Source: Comamonas testosteroni
GTDB lineage: Bacteria; Pseudomonadota; Gammaproteobacteria; Burkholderiales; Burkholderiaceae_C
DNA: 64,000 nucleotides
NCBI RefSeq assembly: GCF_030505195.1
Contig: NZ_CP129672.1
Span: 1,922,001-1,986,000, forward strand
Direction: 5' to 3'
Positions 1 through 8,379 of the stretch are shown here, piece by piece. The notes beneath the pieces are model-generated. The model made no database searches and was not told the origin of the DNA. It saw only the letters and a program-made list of their open reading frames with translations. The number at the start of each line of letters is the position of its first letter. The first letter of the stretch is position 1. The position numbers were made by a program, and so were the translations under genes.

Positions 1-339
1 AGAAACGGCACGCCAGTCCACTCGGTAAGCACCGGGTTGCAGCGCCTGGGCCGGAGTGATCACCATGGTTTTGCCATCGCTGGCACCCGCGACGCTTGCG
101 TTGATCTTCATAGCGCCATGATTGGGCATACCGGGCATACCCGTCATGACCAGATTTGCAGCTGAAAACTGCGGCACCAGCGTCTCAGAAAACTTCAGCT
201 CAATAGTCGCAGGGGCAGCAACCTGAGATTTATCTGCAGGAGTGGATGACACCAGCGAGGGATGCGCAAATGCGGCGGTTGCAAAGAGGCCGGCAGCGAT
301 CGGAGCGGCCAACTTGGCGAAGAAATGTGAACGAGACAT
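1..339 (-). CDS. copC: Copper resistance protein CopC, 3' end outside window
   Basis: This is a periplasmic copper-binding protein of the CopC/PcoC family, which hands copper between periplasm and inner membrane in CopABCD-type resistance. The visible 113 codons begin with a signal peptide of about 24 residues ending in AFA, and the mature chain starts HPSLVSS, supplying the N-terminal His copper ligand usual in CopC. A Met-rich stretch (VMTGMPGMPNHG) follows near residue 65. The frame is open to the window edge, so the C-terminus is missing only because the window ends. It is the third gene after copA and copB, 239 bases from copB. A copD gene would be expected beyond the edge. Confidence 0.9.
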   Translation of the reverse strand, partial: MSRSHFFAKLAAPIAAGLFATAAFAHPSLVSSTPADKSQVAAPATIELKFSETLVPQFSAANLVMTGMPGMPNHGAMKINASVAGASDGKTMVITPAQALQPGAYRVDWRAVS

Positions 340-578
340 AGAGATTCCTACCTAAATGTGAGATGTGGTTTAGTGAATAGGTGCCGAATCAAGGCTTGCG
401 CCCTGGCAGCGCGGTGAAAAGGGACTACTGATTTGCGGGTGCCATTGAGGCCTCTTAGCGGTTATGAATAGTGCTGCATGCGCACACTGCTGTACTGCTG
501 AAGCGCTTTGTCCGGGCACTGAACAAAAATTCAGATTCATGAACAGCAACCGAGTCGATTTGTCAGATTCAGAAATGT

Positions 579-1559
579 TTAGAACCAGAAGCGCACACCG
601 GCCACCCAGCGTGTCTGCTGAGTACGGCCACCATCAGCTCGTACGAGATCTGCGGTTCGTCCGAAACTGCCTGCTCGTTCCACACCGATGTATGGGGCGA
701 ATTGACGGCTGAACTCGTAGCGCAGGCGCAGACCTGCTGAAGCCTCGGCAAGACCTCTGCCGATATGACGCTCAGGGTCATCTTTTCCATAAAACTGCAG
801 CTCAGCTCGTGGCTCCAGAATGAGGCGCTGGGTGAGTAGCAACTCGTAGCTCGCGTTGAGTCGAAGCGCAGTCCTGCCCCCACTGCCTACATAACCTGTC
901 GCCTCCAACTCGAACCAGTAAGGTGCGAGGCCCTGGACACCAAAGGCCAGCCATTGACGACTGGGGCCTACACCGTTGTCAAGCCGCAGGCCAAGCTGGG
1001 TATCCCAATAAGTCGATACAGCGCGACTCCAGAGGAGTTCGGTACGCGATTCTTCAAGCTTTCCTTTGGCAAGATTGCCTTCTGCTTTAAGGACCGCCTT
1101 GTTGTAGGCATTCCCATACCATGCCTGGAAGTCATAGGCCGTTGAGTCTTCGCCTTTACGAGAAAAGCGACGCTCCAGGGTCTCACCTCTCAGTGAGGCA
1201 AAGGTATGTTCATCGGCCAAGGTTAGGCGCGCAACACCTGGGACCGCATAGTCACCCGACCCCAGTTTCAGGCCATTGGAGTAGCCATGAGGGTCGCGAG
1301 CATCGGCAGGGGCTGATCCGCCTTGCATTTTCATGCTGCCATGATCCATCGCCGGAGCAGCTTCAGCGCCGCTTGCGGAAGCTGCGTGTCCTGCGTGTGG
1401 GTCAGCAGCAGGTGCGGTTGCCGCTTCGGTTGATGCAGCGCTCGTGGAGCTGGGCTGACCGTGCGCGGAATGGTCGCTTTGTGCTTGGGCCTGTGCGGCA
1501 ACGCTCATCAGAGTCAGAGCAGCTGTGGCAAGTGCGCGGATGGGGAGTGCTTTAGACAT
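579..1559 (-). CDS. copB: Outer membrane copper resistance protein CopB
   Basis: CopB/PcoB-type protein of 326 residues, thought to be an outer-membrane barrel that binds or sequesters copper. It has a signal peptide of about 25 residues (MSKALPIRALATAALTLM...AQAQA). A His/Met-rich segment follows (HSAHG, DPHAGHA, MDHGSMKM), and then a C-terminal beta-barrel domain ending in the aromatic residues FWF. An upstream in-frame ATG would add 20 residues before the signal peptide; I chose 1559 because AGGAAG lies at good spacing before it and the signal peptide then sits at the N-terminus. It starts 25 bases after the copA stop, so the two are surely cotranscribed. Confidence 0.93.
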   Translation of the reverse strand: MSKALPIRALATAALTLMSVAAQAQAQSDHSAHGQPSSTSAASTEAATAPAADPHAGHAASASGAEAAPAMDHGSMKMQGGSAPADARDPHGYSNGLKLGSGDYAVPGVARLTLADEHTFASLRGETLERRFSRKGEDSTAYDFQAWYGNAYNKAVLKAEGNLAKGKLEESRTELLWSRAVSTYWDTQLGLRLDNGVGPSRQWLAFGVQGLAPYWFELEATGYVGSGGRTALRLNASYELLLTQRLILEPRAELQFYGKDDPERHIGRGLAEASAGLRLRYEFSRQFAPYIGVERAGSFGRTADLVRADGGRTQQTRWVAGVRFWF

Positions 1560-1584
1560 ACTTGATCTTCCTTTTGCGCTGGAA

Positions 1585-3549
1585 TTAGGACACCACGACT
1601 TCGCGGAACATGCCAGCATCCATGTGGAACATCAGATGGCAATGCCAAGCCCAGCGTCCGAGCGCGTCGGCCGTTACCAGAAAACTGATGCGCTGCGCAG
1701 GCTGTACAGGCAACGTGTGACGACGAGCGAGGAAGCTGCCATCCGGGCTTTCCAGTTCACTCCACATTCCATGCAGATGCATGGGGTGGGTCATCATGGT
1801 GTCGTTGTGCAGGATCACGCGCAGGCGCTCACCATGGCGGAAATGCACGGGGGTGGACTGCCCAAACTCCAAGCCGTCTAAAGACCACGCATATCGCTCC
1901 ATGTTGCCGGTCAGATGCAGCTCCACTTCCCGCCCGGGCCCTCGGGGATCCATGGGACCCGATGGTGTATGCAGATCTGCCAAGGTCAGTACACGTCGAC
2001 CGTTGTTGCGCAATCCAATGCCTGGGTCGTCGAGATTCGTGCGCGCCATGTCGACACGCATGTCCGTGCTGGCGCCATATTCGGTACGAGCGTGTCTGGC
2101 TGTGGTGCTAGGCACCGCCAATCCACCTGAAGACGCTGCGTGCTGACTATGGTCCATCGCCATACCGCCGTGGTTCATCGCGCCCATCGCCGCATGGTCC
2201 ATGCCGGCCATCGCGCCCGAGTCCATGCCGGTCATCCCGGTCATCCCGGTCATCCCGGTCATCCCGGTCATCCCCGTCATCCCGGTCATCCCCGTCATCC
2301 CGGTCATCCCGGTCATCCCGGTCATCCCGGACATCCCAGACATCCCGGACATGCCAGACATGCCAGACATGCCAGACATACCGCCGTGGCTCATGCCACC
2401 CATCATGTCGTTCATACCCAACCATTCAACAGGGTCGAGTGCCGGCACAGGGGCTTGCATCCCCTCGCGAACAGCCAGTGTGGCCCGCGCATATCCGGTG
2501 CGATCCATGGACTGCGCAAAGATCGTGTAGGCGTCATCGCGGGGCTGAACGATGACATCAATGGTCTCGCCAGGTCCGAAGCGGAACTCATCAACGGTCA
2601 CGGGTTCGACATCCACTCCGTCAACATGAACAACCGTGAGCTTCAAGCCAGGGATGCGCACGTCATAGAAGGTGTTTCCGGCACCATTGACCATGCGTAG
2701 TCTTACGCGCTCACCCGGACGGAACAAGGCGGTCCAATTGCCTGCGGGAGTGATGCCGTTGGCGAGATAGGTCAACGTTGCTGATGACAGATCAGCAAGA
2801 TCTGTTGGATTCATCCGCATTTCGTTCCACATTTTTCGCTTGTCGATTGCGGCTGCTACACCGTCGCGCGAGGCATCTCGAAAAAAGTCGAAAACTGTGG
2901 GCTGGTTGTAGTTGTAGTAATCGCCTTGAGATTTGAGTTTGGCGAAGACACGCATCGGGTCTTCGTCGGTCCAATCCGAGAAAAGCACCACATGATCGCG
3001 GTCGGCGCGAATGGTTTCTGGGCCGGCAGGGTCGATGATGATCGCTCCATACATGCCTGTGAGCTCCTGCATGCCGGAGTGAGAGTGGTACCAATAGGAG
3101 CCGCTTTGCTGGACCTTGAAGCGATAGGTGAAGGTCTCACCGGGGGGAATCCCGTTGAAGCTGATGCCTGGCACACCATCCATTTGATAAGGAAGAATGA
3201 TGCCGTGCCAGTGGATGGAGGTGGCTTCGCGAAGCTTATTGGTCACTCGGATCGTGACGGTTTCACCTTCGCGCCAACGCAGTGTCGGCGCGGGTAGCGA
3301 CCCGTTGATCGTCGTCGCAATCCCCGGCTTTCCAGTGAAGTTGACTGGAGACTCTGCAATCACTAGGTCGAATTCATTACCCCTTAGAACCGGAGCTCCC
3401 CCGCGTGTCGCCGAACCCTGCTGCGCGAATGCTTGCAGCGCTGGAGTCGACAGGCCTGCAACGACGCCTCCTGCTGCTAAACCTTGTACAAAACGTCTGC
3501 GCGACAAGCCCGACGATGGAGTGATAAGAAAGGGCGAACGACGTGACAT
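1585..3549 (-). CDS. copA: Multicopper oxidase CopA, copper resistance
   Basis: Periplasmic multicopper oxidase of the CopA/PcoA family (654 residues) that oxidises Cu(I) and binds several copper ions. A Tat signal is visible (SRRRFVQGLAAGG, residues 16-28). Copper-site motifs appear in order: HWHGI near 113, HSHSG near 153, HPMHLHG near 588 and HCHLMFHMDAGM near 636. Between residues about 389 and 443 is a run of Gly-Met-Ser and Gly-Met-Thr tripeptides, encoded by a 9-bp tandem repeat, followed by more Met/His clusters. These Met motifs are the usual CopA copper-binding region but the run is long and very regular. It is the first gene of copABC and is divergent from copRS. Confidence 0.96.
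   Translation of the reverse strand: MSRRSPFLITPSSGLSRRRFVQGLAAGGVVAGLSTPALQAFAQQGSATRGGAPVLRGNEFDLVIAESPVNFTGKPGIATTINGSLPAPTLRWREGETVTIRVTNKLREATSIHWHGIILPYQMDGVPGISFNGIPPGETFTYRFKVQQSGSYWYHSHSGMQELTGMYGAIIIDPAGPETIRADRDHVVLFSDWTDEDPMRVFAKLKSQGDYYNYNQPTVFDFFRDASRDGVAAAIDKRKMWNEMRMNPTDLADLSSATLTYLANGITPAGNWTALFRPGERVRLRMVNGAGNTFYDVRIPGLKLTVVHVDGVDVEPVTVDEFRFGPGETIDVIVQPRDDAYTIFAQSMDRTGYARATLAVREGMQAPVPALDPVEWLGMNDMMGGMSHGGMSGMSGMSGMSGMSGMSGMTGMTGMTGMTGMTGMTGMTGMTGMTGMTGMTGMDSGAMAGMDHAAMGAMNHGGMAMDHSQHAASSGGLAVPSTTARHARTEYGASTDMRVDMARTNLDDPGIGLRNNGRRVLTLADLHTPSGPMDPRGPGREVELHLTGNMERYAWSLDGLEFGQSTPVHFRHGERLRVILHNDTMMTHPMHLHGMWSELESPDGSFLARRHTLPVQPAQRISFLVTADALGRWAWHCHLMFHMDAGMFREVVVS
2224..2385 (-). 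repeat. 9-bp tandem repeat inside copA
   Basis: About 18 near-identical copies of a 9-bp unit (GTCATCCCG on the plus strand) run through copA and encode Gly-Met-Thr or Gly-Met-Ser. The variants are GACATCCCA, GACATCCCG and GACATGCCA towards the right end. The copies stay in frame, so changes in copy number would lengthen or shorten the Met-rich copper-binding run without breaking the protein. Confidence 0.95.
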
Positions 3550-3672
3550 GGTGCGGAGTCCTCCAGAAGGAAACTGAAAATCGTGTTCAGCACAGCAAAG
3601 GGCTCAGAAAGCGCGCTTCGATGCATGTTCAGCATGCTAAGGAGCGGTGCTTTTCGCGCAAGTGACTCATAA

Positions 3673-3688
3673 ATTACATTCGTGTAAT
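3673..3688. promoter_or_regulatory. Candidate CopR box before copA
   Basis: ATTACA-TTCG-TGTAAT is a perfect inverted repeat with 6-bp arms and a 4-base centre, about 124 bases before the copA start. The core TNACA-N4-TGTNA recurs before the DUF4148 gene at 6509. This layout resembles known CopR/CusR sites (TGACAA-N2-TTGTCA). Binding is inferred. Confidence 0.7.
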
Positions 3689-3877
3689 GGTCACGTCATG
3701 TTGGTTGCAGGTAGCAAAAGGCCTGACATAGCGAGGGAGCTGATCACCTAATTTGGAGTCTGCGGCCAAATGAATCTTTCTCGTTCAGACGCTATCTGAT
3801 CGAACTCGTGCGACGGACAACGGGGGACTTGCTCCAACAGCCTTGTAGGAAGGTCCTGTCGGTCAGATGTCCGACGC

Positions 3878-3893
3878 ATTACATTTTTCTTAT
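3878..3893. promoter_or_regulatory. Weak second CopR-like site before copR
   Basis: ATTACA-TTTT-TCTTAT keeps the left arm and the spacing of the 3673 box, but the right arm has two mismatches. It lies about 64 bases before copR and could serve autoregulation. The evidence is only sequence resemblance. Confidence 0.35.
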
Positions 3894-3956
3894 CTTCAAG
3901 TCAGAGTGCTTCAAACTCGGCACACTCATGCTCGTTGATTGAAATGGAGCAAGTAA

Positions 3957-4640
3957 ATGAGGATATTGATCGTCGAAGACGAGCCCAAAACAGGCGAATA
4001 CTTGCGCCAGGGCCTGACTGAGGCCGGGTATATCGCTGACCTTGTTCCCAACGGATCGGATGGTTTGCATTTGGCGCTTCAAGGAGACTACTCCCTGGTC
4101 ATTCTGGACGTCATGCTGCCCGGCCTGAACGGCTGGCAGGTGCTCCAAGCTCTGCGTGATCGAGGGCTGCAAATGCCCGTCCTCTTTCTTACTGCACGAG
4201 ACCATGTGGAGGATCGTGTCAAAGGGCTTGAGCTCGGTGCTGACGACTATCTGGTCAAGCCCTTTTCGTTCGCAGAACTACTGGCCAGAGTTCGCATCAT
4301 CCTCAGACGTGGCCATCCCCCCAACGAGAGCACCACGCTAAACGTGGCGGATCTGGAGCTGGACCTGCTTCGCCGACGTGTAACCCGTAATGGCAAGCGC
4401 ATTGACCTCACCGCCAAGGAGTTTGGTCTACTGGAACTACTCATGCGTCGTCACGGCGAGGTACTGCCTCGCTCATTGATCGCATCCCAAGTTTGGGACA
4501 TGAACTTTGACAGCGACACCAATGTCATCGAGGTCGCCATGCGTCGTCTGCGCGTCAAAATCGACGAAGGCCAACCAGTCAAGCTCATTCAGACTGTTCG
4601 TGGTATGGGCTACGTCTTGGACATTCCCGAGGAGGAATAG
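3957..4640 (+). CDS. copR: Heavy-metal response regulator CopR/CusR type
   Basis: OmpR-family response regulator of 227 residues. The receiver domain has the acidic pair E7-D8, the phosphate-accepting Asp at 51 ([10 protein letters not shown]) and the conserved Lys of DDYLVKPF near 104. A winged-helix DNA-binding domain fills residues about 125-224 and ends [12 protein letters not shown]. The close resemblance to CusR/CopR/PcoR, and the position divergent from copABC and directly before its kinase, make copper the likely signal. Its stop codon is immediately followed by the GTG start of copS, so the two genes are translationally linked. Confidence 0.95.
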   Translation: MRILIVEDEPKTGEYLRQGLTEAGYIADLVPNGSDGLHLALQGDYSLVILDVMLPGLNGWQVLQALRDRGLQMPVLFLTARDHVEDRVKGLELGADDYLVKPFSFAELLARVRIILRRGHPPNESTTLNVADLELDLLRRRVTRNGKRIDLTAKEFGLLELLMRRHGEVLPRSLIASQVWDMNFDSDTNVIEVAMRRLRVKIDEGQPVKLIQTVRGMGYVLDIPEEE

Positions 4641-6044
4641 GTGCAACAGCAATCACGCTGGACAAGGCTTTCGCTGACCCGCCGCCTGTCCTTGCTTTTC
4701 ACTGTGGTAGCTGCTGCCGTAGTCTTAGGCTTAGGGGCGATGTTTTTGATTGTCACAGAGCGGCACTTCGTCGAGCTGGATCGAATGACGTTGCAAGATA
4801 AGCGGCATCTGATTGAAGAAATCCTCAAAAACGCCAAATCAATTGAAGATGCTCGCTGGCGCCTCCAAGAAGCATTGAACTATCACGAAGATCTCCAAGT
4901 CTTGGTGAAGGGCTTTCAAGGAGATACCTTGTTTGAATCTCCAGGATCAGGATTTCTCAAGCAGCAAGCAAAAACACAAGAAGTAGAAAAGAAGGGGACG
5001 TTTGGTGTGTGGCGGCACGCCGACGTGAAATTCCACACCCTGAGCTTTGAAACGTCTCCAGCTTACTCTGCTTCAGCATTGAAGGTGTTGATCGCAGCCG
5101 ACACAAAGCACCACATGCAATTTCTCAACGGAATCCGCAACAGCTTAGCGCTCTATATGGTTGCAGCTATCGTGATTTGTGGATTCCTATCATGGCTTGC
5201 AGCGCGACAAGGACTGGCACCTCTGAGAGAAATGAAATCGCGCGCAGCAGTCGTCACAGGTCAACAACTGAATGAGCGAATGCCCGTCGACGAGGTGCCG
5301 ATTGAAATGGCAGATCTGGCCCAAGAACTCAATCGAATGCTGGATCGGTTGCAAGCGGACTTTCAACGTCTGACGGATTTTTCATCGGACTTGGCACATG
5401 AGCTGCGCACGCCCATCAGTAATTTGTTGACGCAGACACAGGTTGTATTGGCTGCAAAGCGCGATGCAGCAACATACCGAGACTGTCTTGCCTCCAATGC
5501 CGAGGAGTTTCAGCGCTTGGCACGCATGGTCTCGGACATGCTGTTCTTGGCCAAAACCGAAGGCGGTGTAAGTTTGCCGCACAAGGAGCAGTTTTCTGCA
5601 CGCCATGAGGCGTTGGCTTTACTGGAGTTCTACGAAGCTGTCGCAGAAGAAAAGCAAATCCGGCTCGGAGTAATTGGAGACGGCATCATTAATGGCGACC
5701 GCTTGATGTTCCACCGGGCAGTGAGCAACTTGTTGTCCAATGCTTTGCGCTACACCCCAGAGACCGGTGAAGTCACGATCCATATTTCGACCTCAGCATC
5801 CATGACCGTCGTAGAGGTGGAGAACATGGGCCAGGAGATTGACCCCAAGGTATTGCCACGACTCTTTGACCGTTTCTATCGCGCCGACCCATCTAGGGCC
5901 CACCCGGACTCTGACGGTAGCGGACTGGGCTTGGCCATTACCCGTGCCATCGTCGAAGCCCACGGAGGACGCATCACTGCAATCTCCTCCAATGGGCGAA
6001 CTCGATTCACAATGAATTTCCCACTAGAGCTCGTGCTGTCATGA
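4641..6044 (+). CDS. copS: Heavy-metal sensor histidine kinase CopS/CusS type
   Basis: Membrane sensor kinase of 467 residues that would phosphorylate CopR. There are two membrane spans (about residues 17-38 and 169-190) enclosing a periplasmic sensor loop of about 130 residues, then a HAMP linker. The dimerisation domain carries phospho-acceptor His253 in DLAHELRTP. The ATP-binding domain has an N box (NLLSNALRYTP, near 361) and a G box (GSGLGLAIT, near 424). The start is GTG, placed directly after the copR stop with AGGAGG overlapping the end of copR. The kinase type matches CusS/CopS; copper specificity comes from context. Confidence 0.94.
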   Translation: MQQQSRWTRLSLTRRLSLLFTVVAAAVVLGLGAMFLIVTERHFVELDRMTLQDKRHLIEEILKNAKSIEDARWRLQEALNYHEDLQVLVKGFQGDTLFESPGSGFLKQQAKTQEVEKKGTFGVWRHADVKFHTLSFETSPAYSASALKVLIAADTKHHMQFLNGIRNSLALYMVAAIVICGFLSWLAARQGLAPLREMKSRAAVVTGQQLNERMPVDEVPIEMADLAQELNRMLDRLQADFQRLTDFSSDLAHELRTPISNLLTQTQVVLAAKRDAATYRDCLASNAEEFQRLARMVSDMLFLAKTEGGVSLPHKEQFSARHEALALLEFYEAVAEEKQIRLGVIGDGIINGDRLMFHRAVSNLLSNALRYTPETGEVTIHISTSASMTVVEVENMGQEIDPKVLPRLFDRFYRADPSRAHPDSDGSGLGLAITRAIVEAHGGRITAISSNGRTRFTMNFPLELVLS

Positions 6045-6071
6045 GATGCAAAGAATAGTTTGCGTGTATCG

Positions 6072-6359
6072 CTAGATCGACTGATCGCAGCTCGACTTGC
6101 GCGTGGAATGCATCCCACAACAAGCTCCTGCATGCCTCTTGGCGTCTGCGGCTGGCGTCTGAGCGACGTGCTGCGGCGTGTATCCAGCTTTTTGAATTGC
6201 GGCCTCGTACTCTGCATTAGTTGCAGATCCCGAGACCTGCACCATCCTGTCTTGGACGCTAATTTGGATTTGTGCCTGATCATCTATAGCCAGGATTGCA
6301 CGTTGAATACGTGCGGCGCAGCCGCCGCAGGTCATGTTCTCTATGTGAAAGGCTGTCAT
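6072..6359 (-). CDS. copZ: Copper chaperone, heavy-metal-associated domain (CopZ type)
   Basis: Small cytoplasmic metallochaperone of 95 residues. The N-terminal 65 residues form one heavy-metal-associated domain with the Cu(I)-binding motif MTCGGC (Cys11 and Cys14). Typical CopZ proteins are about 65-70 residues. This one has a 30-residue extension with His76, a Cys pair at 80-81 followed by GMH, and a further Cys at 91, which could add a second copper site. It converges on copS, whose stop is 28 bases away. Its own promoter has the spacing of a MerR-family (CueR) target, so control is probably separate from CopRS. No cueR or copper ATPase gene is in the window. Confidence 0.9.
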   Translation of the reverse strand: MTAFHIENMTCGGCAARIQRAILAIDDQAQIQISVQDRMVQVSGSATNAEYEAAIQKAGYTPQHVAQTPAADAKRHAGACCGMHSTRKSSCDQSI

Positions 6360-6386
6360 TGCATGCTCCTTTGAGGTTGTGAAGCA

Positions 6387-6417
6387 AGTCTCAACCTTTA
6401 CATCATGAGAATGTCAA
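6387..6417 (-). promoter_or_regulatory. CueR-type promoter of the copper chaperone gene
   Basis: On the minus strand, -35 TTGACA (6412-6417) and -10 GAGACT (6387-6392) are separated by 19 bases. The spacer contains the MerR-family dyad TTCTC...AAGGTT. The long spacer and the ACATT/AAGGTT halves match CueR-controlled copA promoters. The regulator itself must be encoded elsewhere. Confidence 0.7.
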
Positions 6418-6508
6418 GAGCCTCTGCTCTAGTTGAAGAAAACAGTTCAGCCTGCGCACTTCAATGTCGGACCGCTTCAGTGAAACATTGATCGACATGA
6501 TAAGAAGC

Positions 6509-6522
6509 TGACAACAATGTCA
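6509..6522. promoter_or_regulatory. Candidate CopR box before the DUF4148 gene
   Basis: TGACA-ACAA-TGTCA is a perfect inverted repeat with 5-bp arms, one base off the CusR consensus TGACAA-N2-TTGTCA. It sits 117 bases before the next start codon, close to the 124-base spacing of the copA box. Confidence 0.7.
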
Positions 6523-6638
6523 CGGCGCTGTCTCGCTTCTGTTGGGGTCGGATTTCTAAGATTCACACATCTCCTCCTTACTACCTTTTTCAAGGCCTAG
6601 GAGCTTGTGTTTCACCGACTTTCTTAGGAGCTACCATC

Positions 6639-6983
6639 ATGTCTCAACGTCGTCTCTCCATCGCATCTGTTTTCGCAAGCGCAGCAGCTGTAGCTGTACT
6701 GGCTATGCCTGGTATGGCTTCAGCAGCCTACGAGCACCCAGCCAATAACGAGCAAGGCGTGACTGTTCACCCAGAGCACTTCGTGAGCCAAAAGACACGC
6801 GAACAAGTCAAAGCCGAAACCATAGATGCGATGAAAAATGGCCGCCTGTCTTATGGAGAGAGCAATTTTCCTAGCTATGTGCCCGCCACTGGTCCAGGCA
6901 AAACACGCACAGAAGTGATTAACGAGTTGCTGCGCGAATCTCCAGCAGCGCGGGAAGCTCGTATGCAAGCCATCGCTCGCTGA
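6639..6983 (+). CDS. Secreted DUF4148 domain protein
   Basis: 114-residue exported protein. A Sec signal peptide of about 29 residues (MSQRRLSIASVFASAAAVAVLAMPGMASA) is followed by a DUF4148 region; the family mark is a conserved segment of the type KTREQVKAE...G.L. DUF4148 proteins are common in Burkholderiales and their function is unknown. The upstream CopR-like box and the position beside copRS suggest copper induction, for example a periplasmic copper-stress protein; this is inference. An AGGAG motif precedes the start. No operon partner follows. Confidence 0.85.
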   Translation: MSQRRLSIASVFASAAAVAVLAMPGMASAAYEHPANNEQGVTVHPEHFVSQKTREQVKAETIDAMKNGRLSYGESNFPSYVPATGPGKTRTEVINELLRESPAAREARMQAIAR

Positions 6984-7587
6984 GGCTAGAAATGGCCTCA
7001 TCTTTCTCATTGAGGCTTGTTCTGCAGCTAGTGACTTACTAAACAATATTCAACTTTCGATAAGCAGTTGGTTACTGCTGAGCAATTCGTCGTGACTACT
7101 CGTGCTCTTGAAAAGTAGTCATTGGACTGGCAGAAGCGGAGTGGACTGAGCACCGGCAGCGACAATGTCGGAAGTCCCTTCCATAAGAGTCATTCTCGGC
7201 GCTCCGCTCGTAGGAGCCCGATGACCACAAGTGGCCGAGACCGTGAATTCATCTTATTGTTGTGACCGCCAACAAGCGCTGCAAAGTAGGCATTGGCTGC
7301 CGAGGCACGAACGACAGCAACGGGTCTTCAGTACAAGCGGCTGGTTATCTCCTAGAGGAATCATGCTCGCTGAGGACCAACGCCTGCACAAGGGCAATCA
7401 CTGTATGACCGTCCTTCGAGCGCCAATGTAGGTACTGACCACTGGCACAGGTTTAGAGTGTGGCCGTCAGTTGCAACCCAAGGTTAAGTGGAGCCCGTTT
7501 TAAGTGGCTCATGAACAGTTGATGCCGCCCCTGAGACGCTGCGTCGTGTACACCTCTTGAGCCTGAAGGCGGCTTGAGATTACAGCG
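6984..7587. other. Gene-poor stretch after DUF4148 gene
   Basis: About 600 bases in which I see no convincing gene. A 66-codon frame at 7231-7431 has no recognisable family and an unnatural composition. The text looks like decayed sequence, with recurring pieces of the kind GACCG...GCATTGG. No clear insertion-sequence end is visible. Confidence 0.5.
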
Positions 7588-8130
7588 TCATTGGGCGCAG
7601 GTGATCCGCTGCAAACCAAGTCGAACCTGCTCTACAACCGCCGGATCCGCCAGACCTTTTTCAGGATGTGATCTGACAAGCTTGTCACGACACCAAGCGG
7701 GCCACTGCAGATAGTCATCGTCAATCGCAAGCCAATCGGATGGACGGCGACGAAACACGTCTGCCCAGACCTGCATACCTCGGTAAGCTGATTCGAATTC
7801 GACCCGATTCATCTGACTGTGAAAGGTTGCCCCGATGACCCTGGTGCGCAGCTCAAGAGGCAGACGACGCGCGGCACCATGACAGCCGTACTTCACGGCC
7901 CAGGAAGTAGACAGGACGATGCGGACTGCGGAATGAGGCTCCAATAGCTCGACCAGCAAAGAAGCATGTTCGAATAACCTGTCTCTGGAAGATGCTTCTA
8001 GGTAGGGTCCTTTTGATGCTGACCAGAGCACATTATGGTGATGTAAAACGCCGTCGAAATCGAGGTACAGCACCGGCCCACAACCAGAAAAGCCTAAAGA
8101 CTCTGACCTAATGATGTCCATGTTCGTCAT
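7588..8130 (-). CDS. HAD-like phosphatase domain protein
   Basis: 180-residue protein with the hallmark HAD nucleophile motif LYLDFDGVLH (Asp24 and Asp26), the second motif STSW (residues 74-77) and the acidic motif IDDD (about 136-139). This set matches the small 'HAD domain in Swiss Army Knife RNA repair proteins' group, found as a free-standing protein in many proteobacteria. It probably hydrolyses a phosphoester; the substrate is unknown. Two nearby starts are possible (residues 1 and 4). It stands alone in an accessory region of lower G+C. Confidence 0.75.
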   Translation of the reverse strand: MTNMDIIRSESLGFSGCGPVLYLDFDGVLHHHNVLWSASKGPYLEASSRDRLFEHASLLVELLEPHSAVRIVLSTSWAVKYGCHGAARRLPLELRTRVIGATFHSQMNRVEFESAYRGMQVWADVFRRRPSDWLAIDDDYLQWPAWCRDKLVRSHPEKGLADPAVVEQVRLGLQRITCAQ

Positions 8131-8379
8131 GGCCGATCTTCTTCGGAAAAGTGCAGTTTTTGAATAGCAGGCGACATTCAGGCTCTCAGTACATCAAGCT
8201 CACCAGCCGACCTACAGAGAAAACTAATTTCAAAAACCAATCAAACGTTGAGCGAACTCGCCAGGCATCGCGCGTAGCCATAGCTCGATTGACGCAAGTC
8301 CATTTAACCCGGGCGCCACTCGACGTAGGCGTTCCGCGGCAACCGCTACCTCATAACCGAATAAGCAGTAGCCAAATTA
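8131..8379. other. Intergenic spacer, nothing recognised
   Basis: About 250 bases between the HAD-like gene and the next minus-strand gene. I see no gene with a convincing family, no terminator with a U-tract and no repeat seen elsewhere in the window. Confidence 0.5.

Larger units (their letters stand above)
3550..3956. other. Intergenic region between divergent copA and copR
   Basis: 407 bases with no convincing gene. It must carry promoters for copABC (leftwards) and copRS (rightwards). Two candidate CopR sites are seen (separate entries): one perfect inverted repeat at 3673-3688 and one weaker at 3878-3893. The segment is A+T-richer than the flanking genes. Confidence 0.7.

Noticed and set aside
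2224..2385. CRISPR-like look of regularly repeated sequence
   Set aside because: The unit is only 9 bp, without spacers, and codes for the Met-rich part of CopA. No cas genes are present.
2140..2700. Plus-strand frames across the copA repeat (His-Pro-Gly or Val-Ile-Pro repeats)
   Set aside because: Periodic proteins are by-products of the 9-bp repeat, which is in frame with copA on the minus strand.
7231..7431. 66-codon frame in the gene-poor stretch
   Set aside because: No family, no ribosome binding site of note, composition like non-coding DNA.
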